Source: Chloroflexota bacterium (GTDB lineage: Bacteria; Chloroflexota; Anaerolineae; UBA2200). Taken from it: DNA of 37,673 bases. Made by a program: the position numbers and the translations under genes. A model generated the notes under the pieces. That model was not told the origin of the DNA. It saw nothing but the letters and a program-made list of their open reading frames with translations, and searched no databases. The number at the start of each line of letters is the position of its first letter. Within the stretch, counting starts at the first letter, position 1. The DNA is taken from NCBI GenBank assembly GCA_030607875.1, contig JAUWJD010000038.1, forward strand, positions 1 to 37,673. Direction: 5' to 3'. Of the stretch, positions 6,849 to 14,654 are shown piece after piece.

Positions 6849-7523
6849 ATGTGCGCACTGGGGGACAACCCACAACCTACCCTCATCCTGGCTTCTGCCT
6901 CACCACGTCGCCGGCAACTGCTGGCGCTGTTGGACCTTCCCTTCCTCGTGCAACCAGCGGATGTGGAAGAGGCGAGCCACGCTGGCGAAAGCCCGGCAGA
7001 GATGGCGCTTCGCCTCTCCCAGCTCAAGGCCCGGGCCGTGCAAGGCCATGCGCCGGGCGGTCTCGTCGTCGCGGCTGATACATTGGTCTACCTCGATGGG
7101 CAAGTGCTGGGCAAACCGGCTGACCCTGGGGAAGCGGTGGAGATGCTGCGCCGTTTGCGGGGACGGCCTCATCGCGTTTTCAGTGGCGTGACGTTGTGTG
7201 CGGCGCAGTCGGGGCGGGAGTGCACCAAACTGGCCGAAACCACGGTGTGGATGCGCACTTACAGCGACGAAGAGATTGCTGCCTACGTGGCCAGCGGCGA
7301 CCCACTGGACAAGGCAGGCGCCTACGCTATCCAGCACAGGGAGCTGAGTCCGGTTGCACGCGTCGTGGGTTGCTATGCTAACGTCATGGGGTTGCCGATT
7401 TGCCATCTCTACTGCATGTTGTCTGAAATCGGGTGCGCGCCTGCCGAGTCCCCGGTTGCCGCCTGCAACCGCTTCAACCAACGCACTTGTGACGTCGCAC
7501 AGCAGATTCTCGGCAGAGTCTAG
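6849..7523 (+). CDS. maf: Maf-family nucleoside triphosphate pyrophosphatase
   Basis: 225 residues. Maf enzymes hydrolyse non-canonical or modified NTPs (dTTP/UTP or m7GTP subgroups) to NMP and pyrophosphate in the cytoplasm. Visible motifs in order: LILASASPRRRQLL near residues 12-25 (the S-x-SPRR substrate loop), ALRLSQLKARAV, LVVAADTLVYLDGQVLGKP with the catalytic Asp, HRVFSGVTL, and DPLDKAGAYAIQ. I chose ATG 6849; a GTG two codons earlier lies at the predicted transcription start. The protein is a little long because of about 25 extra C-terminal residues. The specificity subgroup cannot be settled from these motifs. Confidence 0.92.
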   Translation: MCALGDNPQPTLILASASPRRRQLLALLDLPFLVQPADVEEASHAGESPAEMALRLSQLKARAVQGHAPGGLVVAADTLVYLDGQVLGKPADPGEAVEMLRRLRGRPHRVFSGVTLCAAQSGRECTKLAETTVWMRTYSDEEIAAYVASGDPLDKAGAYAIQHRELSPVARVVGCYANVMGLPICHLYCMLSEIGCAPAESPVAACNRFNQRTCDVAQQILGRV

Positions 7524-7684
7524 TGCCCAGCCCCCGCGGGTCTACGGTCAGCACTGGCGTGGCCTCGTGTGGGGCCGGCGACCGCACCTTCCGTCAGTCA
7601 GGCACCAAGACCTGCGGGAGGGCGATTGGACTTCCAACTGTTGACTACCAGCTCATAACCGACAACTGGTAACTGGAGACTGGA

Positions 7685-8551
7685 ATGAGAAGCTACGGTA
7701 GCCAGAGCATGGTCGAACCGCTGCGCCGGGTACTGGTCAGGAGGCCCGATGCGGCCTTTGCTGTAGAGGATCCAGGCCAATGGCACTATGTGGATCGGCC
7801 AAACCTGGACATTGCCCGCCAGGAGCACGATGCCCTGGTGGCCGTCCTGCGCCAGGCCGGAGCGGAAGTAATCTACCACGATGAATTGCTTCCCGTCCAC
7901 GCCGATGCGATCTTTGTGCACGACCCTTGCATCGTCACCGACCAGGGCGCGGTGATCCTGAGGATGGGCAAGGCACTGCGCCAGGGCGAGGAAGCGGCCA
8001 CCGCACGCTGCCTGGACAAGGCGGGTGTGCCGGTACTCTACGCTTTGCACGGCACGGCCATGGCAGAGGGTGGGGACCTGCTGTGGCTGGATCACGATAC
8101 CCTGGCGATCGGGCAGGGCTTTCGCACCAATGCCGAGGGGCTGCGCCAGTTGCGGGAGGCCCTGCAGGGGCTGGGCGTCAAAGTGCTCCCCGTGCCCTTG
8201 CCCTACTTCGGCGGCCGGGATGCCTGCCTGCACCTCATGTCGCTGATCAGCGTTGTTGATCACAGCCTGGCAGTGGTCTACCCGCCTTTGCTGCCTGTTC
8301 CTTTCTGGCAACACCTGAAGGATCGTGGCTTCCAACTCGTCGAGGTGCCAGACGAGGAATTCGCGACGATGGGGCCCAACGTGCTGGCGTTGGCACCGCG
8401 TCGATGCCTGATGCTGCGGGGCAATCCGGTCACCAAGCAGCGGCTGGAAGCAGCGGGCTGTGAGGTGTCCACCTACAAAGGGGACGAGATCTCGCTCAAG
8501 ACTGAGGGCGGGGCGACTTGTTTGACGCGGCCGATTCTGCGAGGGGAGTGA
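7685..8551 (+). CDS. arginine deiminase/dimethylarginine dimethylaminohydrolase-family enzyme
   Basis: 288 residues of the amidinotransferase (pentein) superfamily, which hydrolyses guanidino groups, typically of arginine or methylated arginine, through a covalent Cys intermediate. Motifs: RRVLVRRPDAAF at the N-terminus, HADAIFVHDPCIVTDQGAVIL (substrate Asp), EGGDLLWLDHDTLAIGQGFRTN, the catalytic His region GRDACLHLMS, and the nucleophile Cys279 in GGATCLTRPIL. ATG 7685 follows a GGAG 9 nt upstream. Deiminases, DDAH and related hydrolases share these motifs, so the exact substrate is open. It is 161 nt downstream of maf, a gap holding only low-complexity filler. A long hairpin follows the stop. 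Confidence 0.87.
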   Translation: MRSYGSQSMVEPLRRVLVRRPDAAFAVEDPGQWHYVDRPNLDIARQEHDALVAVLRQAGAEVIYHDELLPVHADAIFVHDPCIVTDQGAVILRMGKALRQGEEAATARCLDKAGVPVLYALHGTAMAEGGDLLWLDHDTLAIGQGFRTNAEGLRQLREALQGLGVKVLPVPLPYFGGRDACLHLMSLISVVDHSLAVVYPPLLPVPFWQHLKDRGFQLVEVPDEEFATMGPNVLALAPRRCLMLRGNPVTKQRLEAAGCEVSTYKGDEISLKTEGGATCLTRPILRGE

Positions 8552-8561
8552 ATCTGCCGAC

Positions 8562-8606
8562 CACGAATACACGAATTGCCTGTCTTGCTCCATTCGTGTA
8601 TTCGTG
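8562..8606. repeat. 15-bp perfect inverted repeat after the deiminase gene
   Basis: CACGAATACACGAAT (8562-8576) and its exact inverse (8592-8606) enclose 15 nt. An outer pair CCACGAAT/ATTCGTGG (8561-8568, 8611-8618) nests around it. There is no U-tract, so it is a weak terminator candidate. Related CGTGTA/TTCGTG words occur near 20371-20405 and 29128-29150, suggesting a dispersed family. Confidence 0.75.
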
Positions 8607-8667
8607 CAGGATTCGTGGCCGACCTTCCACCCGCTGCTATCCATTCTTGATCATGATGTCCGCGTAG

Positions 8668-8961
8668 CTGGGAACACACACCAAGAAAAAGAGCATCTGG
8701 AAGGCTGCTGGCGTGGAGCCATCGGGCGTCTGGTACCTCTCGACTGGGCAGGGCATAGGGGCTGTGCTGACTATGGCCAACGAGCTGCAGGCTTACATCC
8801 TCAGCGACCGTGCTACCTACCTGGCACGCTAAGAGGAGGGACTCGACTTAGATCCTGGTGGAAGGCGATCCGCTGCTGTTCAATCTCTATGGTGTCATTG
8901 CGGTCGATCCAGCCAAGAATGCCCAGATCAATGTCGACTTGGTCAATTGCCTGGGGAAGTT
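8668..8961 (+). pseudogene. fragment of a tungstate-binding protein gene (TupA-like)
   Basis: About 98 codons matching the C-terminal half of TupA, the periplasmic tungstate-binding protein of the TupABC importer: GTHTKKKSIWKAAGVEPSG, VWYLSTGQGIGAVLTMANE, AYILSDRATYLAR, then after a stop and frameshift near 8830-8852 ILVEGDPLLFNLYGVIAVDP and INVDLVNCLGKF. An in-frame stop precedes the fragment and the upstream half is missing. It runs convergently into the 3' end of the RuBisCO-like gene, only a few bases away. No tupB or tupC is present. It is clearly non-functional. Confidence 0.8.
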
Positions 8962-8962
8962 T

Positions 8963-10273
8963 CTACATCCCGATTCCCTTGCCGAAGGGGTCTACCCAGG
9001 TCTCCAGGGCCACCTTCAGCTCGGCGTGCTCCTTGGCTGCGTCCTCCAGTGATCGGCCATCCATCGTGGCCTGGATCGCCTGCCGGAAGGCTTTCGCCCC
9101 GGCTACCGGTCCCTGCGGGTGGGCATGGATCCCGCCTCCGGAGCCGATGACGATGTCCGGACCCAGATCATGGACTACCTGTGGCACCATCTTGGGGGTG
9201 ATGCCCCCGCTGGCCATAGGGAAGGTGGGCCGCAGTCCGTACAGCGGAAAGCACAGGTTGCGGGCGACATTCTGGAACTTGTCCATCAGCACAGGGGCCT
9301 TACCATAGGGTGCTGGGAAGACGACGATATCTGCCCCTGCCAGGCGTGGGAACTTGCCCAACACCAGGTGGGAACTGATGCCATGCCACTCCGAAGCATA
9401 GAGCGCCCCCGCTACGTCCATGTGGCCCAGGATGGGCACATTGATGGTCGGGTCTTGAGCTAGCGCCCGCAGCACGGGGAACCCAGTCGCCAGGTAGTTG
9501 ACCATGATGGCATTGCAGCCCAGCTCTACCGCCCGGCGGGCATTTTCAAAGACCTGGGGGATTTCGTCGGTGACGTTGACCGTGTAGAGGGTGTGCTCTC
9601 CGGTCTCCTCGTATACCTGCCGCTCGGCCTCCATGTACAGTTTCACCCGTGCCTCCACCTTGCAGAAGCTGGGGTTGGCCAGCAGCTCGTCGTCCTTGAT
9701 GATGTCGCACCCGCCCAATGCAGCCAGGCGGAACAGTTCTACGCCCACTTCCGGCGGATAGCCAGTGCAGGGCTTGATCATGTTGTTCAGCAGCGGCCGG
9801 GCCTTTACGCCGAGCAGTTTGCGGATGCCTGGGATGCCGAAATTGGGCCCCTGGAAGCCAGCGACGTACTTCTCCGGGAAGCGCAAGTCCAGCAGCTTGA
9901 GCTTGCCAGCCATAGAGATGTTGCCGATCACCGTGGTCAGTAGCATTGGGATCTGCGGGCCGAAGTTGATTTCGGGAAAGGCGATCTGGATGACGTATTG
10001 GCGCTCCACCACCTGGGGTGGGACCATCCACTCGTAGTCTGGCATCTCGTACACGCCGATGACTTTGGCCACGTGCCGGCGGCGCACTTCTGGAGTCTCA
10101 CCCGGTACGGGCACCCAGGTGCCCGTGGACTGCTCGATGGCCAGGGCTGGAGCCAGCTTGGCCACCGGGATCGACTTGGGATAGGAAACCAGGTAGGTGC
10201 CGACTACGTACTCATCGTAGTTCACCCCATCGGGCAGGGCGATGGGCAGGGATTCGATATCCAGCTTTGGCAT
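8963..10273 (-). CDS. RuBisCO-like protein (form IV)
   Basis: 436 residues with the RuBisCO large-subunit fold, but not a carboxylase. Kept active-site positions: Asn118 in TVIGN, Lys167 in MIKP, the carbamate-site Lys193 with Asp195 and Glu196 in GGCDIIKDDE, the His of ILGHMD, Lys325 and Ser355 in ASGGI. Lost: the second Lys of KPKxG (here KPCTG), the Arg and second His of HRAxH (here HMDVAG), and the His of the next loop (VVFPAPYGK). That pattern is form IV. Family members act as enolases or isomerases in methionine salvage or as decarboxylase/transcarboxylases on 3-oxo sugar-acid phosphates. ATG 10273 has AAGGAGG 8-9 nt upstream. It lies 80 nt after an FGGY kinase in the same direction, suggesting a substrate phosphorylated by that kinase. 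Confidence 0.92.
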   Translation of the reverse strand: MPKLDIESLPIALPDGVNYDEYVVGTYLVSYPKSIPVAKLAPALAIEQSTGTWVPVPGETPEVRRRHVAKVIGVYEMPDYEWMVPPQVVERQYVIQIAFPEINFGPQIPMLLTTVIGNISMAGKLKLLDLRFPEKYVAGFQGPNFGIPGIRKLLGVKARPLLNNMIKPCTGYPPEVGVELFRLAALGGCDIIKDDELLANPSFCKVEARVKLYMEAERQVYEETGEHTLYTVNVTDEIPQVFENARRAVELGCNAIMVNYLATGFPVLRALAQDPTINVPILGHMDVAGALYASEWHGISSHLVLGKFPRLAGADIVVFPAPYGKAPVLMDKFQNVARNLCFPLYGLRPTFPMASGGITPKMVPQVVHDLGPDIVIGSGGGIHAHPQGPVAGAKAFRQAIQATMDGRSLEDAAKEHAELKVALETWVDPFGKGIGM

Positions 10274-10352
10274 CGTGATCCTCCTTTTGGGTCATGCATT
10301 CTTCATGGATATGACATAAATCCGTGAAGGGGAACTGGCGAGAGTGTGAGTC

Positions 10353-10871
10353 CTATGATGGCCGGCACACGCGGAAGCGCACCTCATTCACTTCGCGGTA
10401 CAGGCCGCGCAGCGAGTAGTAAAGGCGCTGGTAGGCGCGGTACAGAACGTCGTAGACCTCGGCGTTTTCCACCTGGGGCTCGAACCTGTACTCCACTTGC
10501 ACGACCTGGCGCAGTTGCTCAAAGTTAGAGTACAGCCCCAGGCCCACGGCGGCGGTGAGGGCAGCTCCCACTGCGCCGGCCTCCTGTGGATTGACCACGG
10601 TCTCGACCTGCCGGCCGGTCACATCGGCGATGATCTGCATCCACGGTTTGCCCCGCGCTCCGCCGCCAATGATGCGCAACGTTGGCAGGGGGAAGCCGAA
10701 TGTCTTTTCCACAATCTCGATGATCCAGCGCAGGTTATACGCCACTCCCTCATAGACCGAACGCAGGAAATGCTCGCGAGTGTGGTCGGCGCTCACGTTG
10801 AAGAACGTGCCTCGCACCCAGGTGTCAGCAATCGGTGCCCGCTCCCCGTAGAGCCAGGGTGTGCACAGCAT
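10353..10871 (-). CDS. FGGY carbohydrate kinase, C-terminal part after a frameshift
   Basis: 172 residues forming the second actin-like domain of an FGGY sugar kinase: FTPWLYGER-type motif seen as CTPWLYGERAPIADTWVRG, then FLRSVYEGVAYNLRWII, LRIIGGGARGKPWMQIIADV and VVNPQEAGAVGAAL (adenine-binding and hinge elements). It continues the N-terminal part one frame away; joined, they give about 514 residues, the normal size for a xylulokinase-like kinase. The substrate cannot be told from motifs. The RuBisCO-like gene follows after 80 nt. Confidence 0.85.
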   Translation of the reverse strand: MLCTPWLYGERAPIADTWVRGTFFNVSADHTREHFLRSVYEGVAYNLRWIIEIVEKTFGFPLPTLRIIGGGARGKPWMQIIADVTGRQVETVVNPQEAGAVGAALTAAVGLGLYSNFEQLRQVVQVEYRFEPQVENAEVYDVLYRAYQRLYYSLRGLYREVNEVRFRVCRPS

Positions 10872-11896
10872 AAGTCAGAGCCGGGTGGCAGCTTCTCCAC
10901 ATCCTGGTCCATCAGTGCGTAGACGTTGGGGATGTTGGGGTCGGCCTGCTCGGCACGGTAGAACTGGTCGGCGATCCATTTCAGGCATGCCCCTGCGGTC
11001 TCCATCTCGGCGAACAGCATTGTCTTGTCGGGGTCAGCAGACTGTATGCAGACCACGCCGTGGCGACCGGTGGGGGTCTTGTGGGTGACCACGCCTACCC
11101 AAGCGGAGGTGCCCAGGTAGATGTGACCGTCACCTTCCCGCACCGCCCCAGCACCGACTGCTGCCCCGGTGGCGTCCCCCCCGCCGCCCAAGATAGGTGT
11201 GCCTTTCAGCAGCCCGCATTCATGTGCTGCCTCAGTCGTCAAGGCGCCTGCCCGATCAATGGAACGGATCAGCGGAGGGAATTTCTCGATGTCGAGCCCG
11301 ATGTAGCGGATGATGCTGCGCAGCCAGTCCTTCTTCTTCAGGTCCAGCGCAAAGGCAGAAGCGCATGACCACTCGAAGGCCATCGTACCAGTAGCCCGGT
11401 AGATGAGGTAGCCATTGACGTCCAGGAAGCAGCTCATCGCCTGATAGACCTGCGGCTCGTTCTCCTTCAGCCACAGCAGCTTGGGCATACCATCTTTGCC
11501 CGAAATCTCCGCACCAGCGACGGCGGCAAAGATCTTGCGGTGCAGGAACTTGCGCATGATGCGCTCTGCCTGTTCTGGCGCGCGCGCATCCAGCCAGATG
11601 ATCGCTGGGCGCAGCGGCTGGTTGTTGCTGCCCATGGGAACGATGCCCAACATTTGCGTGGTGAAGACCATGCACAGCACATCTCGCGACTGAATGCCTG
11701 CCTGCTCTACGATCTGACGTGTGGTGGTGGTAACCGCATGCCACCAGTGGTCTGGCTGCTGCTCGGCCCAGTCAGGGTGTGGGTAGTGAATCGGATATGG
11801 CACAAAGGCGGTCGCACATACCTTTCCGCGAGTGTCCACCAGCACAGCTTTGTTGCCGCCGGTGCCTACGTCGTGAGCGATAATATACTTGGTCAT
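10872..11896 (-). CDS. FGGY carbohydrate kinase (xylulokinase-like), N-terminal part, frameshifted
   Basis: The first approximately 340 residues: phosphate-1 loop IIAHDVGTGGNKAVLVD, DWAEQQPDHWWHA, IIWLDARAPEQAE, the phosphate-2/catalytic region LGGGGDATGAAVGAGAV and YLGTSAWVGVVT. FGGY kinases phosphorylate ketoses or polyols with ATP. ATG 11896 has an excellent GGAGGTGA 6 nt upstream. The frame is lost at about 10870: ...PPGSDL should continue into CTPWLYGER, which needs one extra base in GACTTATG. This is a single-base loss outside any homopolymer, so a real mutation is plausible. The unshifted frame runs on to 10793 as nonsense. Confidence 0.85.
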
Positions 11897-11946
11897 CTAT
11901 CACCTCCAGGCCACAACCATCTGCACAATCTGCTGAATCTACTGGC

Positions 11947-12522
11947 TCATCGAGGAATCGCTTCGGCCATCATCTGCTGGCGGATCTGCTGCAACTGCTC
12001 CGCTGGAAGTGAGCTCACTGCCGCCAATGACCTCTCGAAGATGTCCAGAGCCTTGTCCAACCGTTCCTCACTAATGGTCAGGGGTGGCTTGATTTTCACC
12101 ACATTGCGCCGCGTGACAGTGTTGTCCACTATGTCGGGAAGGTCGAGGTCAAGGATTACGCCCTGCTTCGACGCCAGCTCCACCAGTGCGGTAGCCCGCT
12201 CAGTGGCTGGCACTTTGCTTTGCCGGTCTTCCACCAATTCCACGCCGATGAACAGCCCTGGCCCACGCACGTCGCCAATCAGTGAGTGCTCCTCCTGCAT
12301 ATGCCTCAGGCGAGCAGTGGCTGCCTCGCCCAGTCGCCGTGCCCGCCCGGGCAGATCCAGACGCAGTATCACCGCGCTGGCAGGGAGGCCTTGGTAGAGG
12401 ATCTGGCGCTTGAGCTGGGTCAGCGAGCGGGACCTGGCCTGTTCGACTTCCTGCTCAGAGACCTCTGTGAGCATGGCAACGATTTCCTCCGGGGAGCGCA
12501 CCTGGGGTTGGAAGGGTTCCAT
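11947..12522 (-). pseudogene. class III aminotransferase with internal deletion (start and C-terminal third kept)
   Basis: 191 residues. From about residue 60, ARRLGEAATARLRHMQEEH, VRGPGLFIGVELVED, ERATALVELASKQGV and VKIKPPLTISEERLDKALDIF are the last 120-130 residues of a PLP-dependent class III (GABA/ornithine-type) aminotransferase. The PLP lysine, the cofactor-binding core and most of the large domain (about 250 residues) are absent. Yet the ATG at 12522 has a perfect AAGGAG 7 nt upstream and about 45 plausible N-terminal residues (MEPFQPQVRSPEEIVAMLTE). So the reading frame looks like the two ends of one gene joined in frame. It cannot be an active transaminase. It lies 50 nt upstream of the FGGY kinase and is probably cotranscribed. 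Confidence 0.72.
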
Positions 12523-12678
12523 TGGCTTCTCCTTGAGCAAAAGCCCCTAACGGAAGCGACGTTGGAGACGAATCTGGACTCTGACCGGTTCTCTGAGTGG
12601 ATTATAGCGTCCGCACGCAGAAGATGCCAAGTGAGCATGCGCCTATCTTCGCCATCTGGTCTCGCGACCCGCCACCCG

Positions 12679-13821
12679 TTACCCGCTACCCGCCACTCCC
12701 CCTCGCAGGTAGATGCGTGGCACGCGTTGCAGGATGGCCGTGACCACTTCGTAGTTGATGGTGCCGGCCCAGGCAGCGATTTCGTCTGCGCTGATCTCTT
12801 CTTCGCCCTGACGTCCCAGCACCACCACCTCGTCGCCTTCCTGGACATCTAGGGTGCCAGTCACGTCTACTACGAATTGATCCATGCACACACGGCCTAC
12901 CACTGGGGCACGCCGGCCGTGGATGAGTACGGCGCCCTTGTTGGAGAGGACGCGGTGGTAGCCGTCACCGTAGCCCACGGGCACCAGCGCCACTGGAGTT
13001 GGTCGTGAGGTGACAAAAGTGCGGTTGTAACTGATGCCCCAACCGCTGGGCAAGATGCGGATGCGCGCCACACGGGTTTTTAGGGTCAGCGCAGGACGCA
13101 GAGGTACCGCCATTCTTACCCCTGGAGAGGGACGCAGCCCATAGATGGCGATGCCACAGCGCACCATGTCCAGGTGCATTTCCGGAAAGCGGAGCGTGGT
13201 CGCGCTGTTGGCCACGTGCTGCACAGGGATGGCAATACCGGCCTCCTCCAGTTGCCGCATGATCTGGCGATACAACTCGAACTGGCGGTAGGTGTGGGAG
13301 GTATCCGTTTCATCGGCCGTGCCAAAGTGCGTGTAAAAGCCCTCCAGGGTAAGGCCGGGCAAGCTCACCAGCATCTGTGCAAAATCCACTACCTCCTCCG
13401 GCATGAGGCCAAAGCGGCCCATGCCAGTATCTACCTTGAGGTGCACGGGCAGGTCAGGCGCGCCCTCTTCGGCCACCGCGGCGGATAGGGCACGGGCCAG
13501 ATCGAGACCATTCACCGTCGGGGTGAGACGGTGGCGGACGATATCCGCAGCCTGCGCAGGTGTATTGTAGCACATCAGCAAGATGGGTGCGGAGATCCCA
13601 CTTTCTCGTAATCGCACGCCTTCCTCCGCGCAGCCGACAGCCAGGTGGGACGCGCCGCTCTCCAAAGCCACTCGCGCTACAGGCAAGGTACCATGCCCGT
13701 AGGCGTTGGCCTTGACCACGGCCATCAGCGCGGTGCGTTCGCCGATATGTGCTTTCAGTGCCCGGACGTTGTGGGCAATCGCATCCAGGTTGATTTCTGC
13801 GCATGTCACGTGGTCGTTCAA
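12679..13821 (-). CDS. alr: alanine racemase
   Basis: 380 residues, normal for Alr, which makes D-alanine for peptidoglycan using PLP. PLP Lys37 lies in AVVKANAYGHG; the catalytic Tyr265 is in GISYNRTFV; KVDTGMGRFG, VANSATTL, VGYGDGY and VGRVCMDQF are all present, so the enzyme should be active. The start is TTG 13821 (MNDHVTCAEINLDAI) with AGGTGA 7 nt upstream; there is no ATG at the right place. It starts 14 nt after the FAD-oxidase remnant, so the two share a transcript. Confidence 0.93.
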   Translation of the reverse strand: MNDHVTCAEINLDAIAHNVRALKAHIGERTALMAVVKANAYGHGTLPVARVALESGASHLAVGCAEEGVRLRESGISAPILLMCYNTPAQAADIVRHRLTPTVNGLDLARALSAAVAEEGAPDLPVHLKVDTGMGRFGLMPEEVVDFAQMLVSLPGLTLEGFYTHFGTADETDTSHTYRQFELYRQIMRQLEEAGIAIPVQHVANSATTLRFPEMHLDMVRCGIAIYGLRPSPGVRMAVPLRPALTLKTRVARIRILPSGWGISYNRTFVTSRPTPVALVPVGYGDGYHRVLSNKGAVLIHGRRAPVVGRVCMDQFVVDVTGTLDVQEGDEVVVLGRQGEEEISADEIAAWAGTINYEVVTAILQRVPRIYLRGGVAGSG

Positions 13822-13835
13822 TTGCTATTCACCTT

Positions 13836-14144
13836 TCACACATCTGGAAATACCTTGCCCGGATTCATGATTCCGTTCGGATCGAGCAATTGCTTGACCT
13901 TGCGCATGACCTCCAGGCTGGATCCGCCGCTCCAGGGAGTCACCGGGATGCGCCTTTCCTTGGCGTGTTTGAGGATGGCGCTGATCTCCTGCGCGTTCTG
14001 CGACCAGACCACCACTTCGGGCGGGTGAGGGTTGTGGAAGGACTCGTCCTGTGCATGAACGTCCAGGCCGGCTTGCCGCGTCGAGACGCGGTCGGGGCCA
14101 AGCAGGTTGGTCAAGAAATCTAGTGTCTCGGGTGCGATAGCCAC
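13836..14144 (-). pseudogene. FAD-linked oxidase (GlcD-type) reduced to its two ends
   Basis: 102 residues from GTG 14144, with AAGGAGA just upstream. Residues 1-80 match the N-terminus of FAD-binding PCMH oxidases such as glycolate/lactate dehydrogenase GlcD: LTNLLGPDRVSTRQAGLDVHA then EISAILKHAKERRIPVTPWS and GGSSLE, stopping just inside the FAD-binding loop. The next residues, VMRKVKQLLDPNGIMNPGKV, are the extreme C-terminal signature of the same family. About 350 residues are missing between, with the frame kept. It cannot bind FAD properly. It is the promoter-proximal gene of the alr transcript. Confidence 0.8.
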
Positions 14145-14271
14145 AAGTCTCCTTGCTTGGCGCTGCCTAGGCTGCGCCAAGGTCGGGCCTAGTATATCGC
14201 AGGTGGTGTAGCATGTCAATCGCCGTGGTAGTATATCGTCACCGGTTTGAGAGTCACCCTTCGTGCTCCGT

Positions 14272-14299
14272 TTGACACAGCTTTGCTTTTCAGTATAAT
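14272..14299 (+). promoter_or_regulatory. tRNA-Lys promoter
   Basis: Consensus TTGACA (14272-14277), 16-nt spacer and consensus TATAAT (14294-14299), ending 9 nt before the mature tRNA 5' end. Confidence 0.85.
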
Positions 14300-14308
14300 C
14301 TCTCGTGC

Positions 14309-14381
14309 GGGCCGCTAGCTCAACTGGCAGAGCAGCTGACTCTTAATCAGCAGGTTACAGGTTCGATTCCTGTGCGGCTCA
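14309..14381 (+). tRNA. tRNA-Lys (anticodon CTT)
   Basis: A complete 73-nt cloverleaf: acceptor GGGCCGC pairs with GCGGCTC (one G-T), D stem GCTC/GAGC, anticodon stem GCTGA/TCAGC with loop CTCTTAA (anticodon CTT, Lys), T stem ACAGG/CCTGT with loop TTCGATT, discriminator A. CCA is not encoded. Positions 14344-14381 recur at 20263-20300 with 35 of 38 identities. Confidence 0.96.
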
Positions 14382-14411
14382 CTCAATGCAAGACATAGGG
14401 GTTCTGTGAAG

Positions 14412-14450
14412 AGCGCTCACTACTGATGGCGGTAGAAGGGCGCTTTTGTT
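14412..14450 (+). terminator. probable tRNA-Lys terminator
   Basis: AGCGC (14412-14416) pairs with GCGCT (14440-14444), with an inner CTAC/GTAG pair, followed by TTTTGTTAT. The stem has an internal loop, so it is imperfect, but position and U-tract fit. Confidence 0.5.
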
Positions 14451-14654
14451 ATGCCTGGGCACAAAAGAGACCAACTGATTCGCATTCTGCGCCAAACTGA
14501 TTCTTGCAGGGACGCTATAGCCTTTGTGGTAGACCGACAGGCGCGGTGGCCTGGCCGGAGGGTTCGGGAGGCTTAGGAGAGGCCAGTGACGCATGACCAG
14601 GCGCAGCAGTGGTTGTCCTGGGAAATGCAAGATTGCAGCCTGGAGCTCCACGGC

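Noticed and set aside
7598..8644. 348-codon minus-strand frame
   Set aside because: Antisense to the arginine-deiminase-family gene and Gln/His/Arg-rich without motifs; it crosses the 8562 palindrome.
8604..9308. 234-codon plus-strand frame over the TupA fragment and RuBisCO-like gene
   Set aside because: The TupA-like peptides are in other frames, and the rest is antisense to the RuBisCO-like gene.
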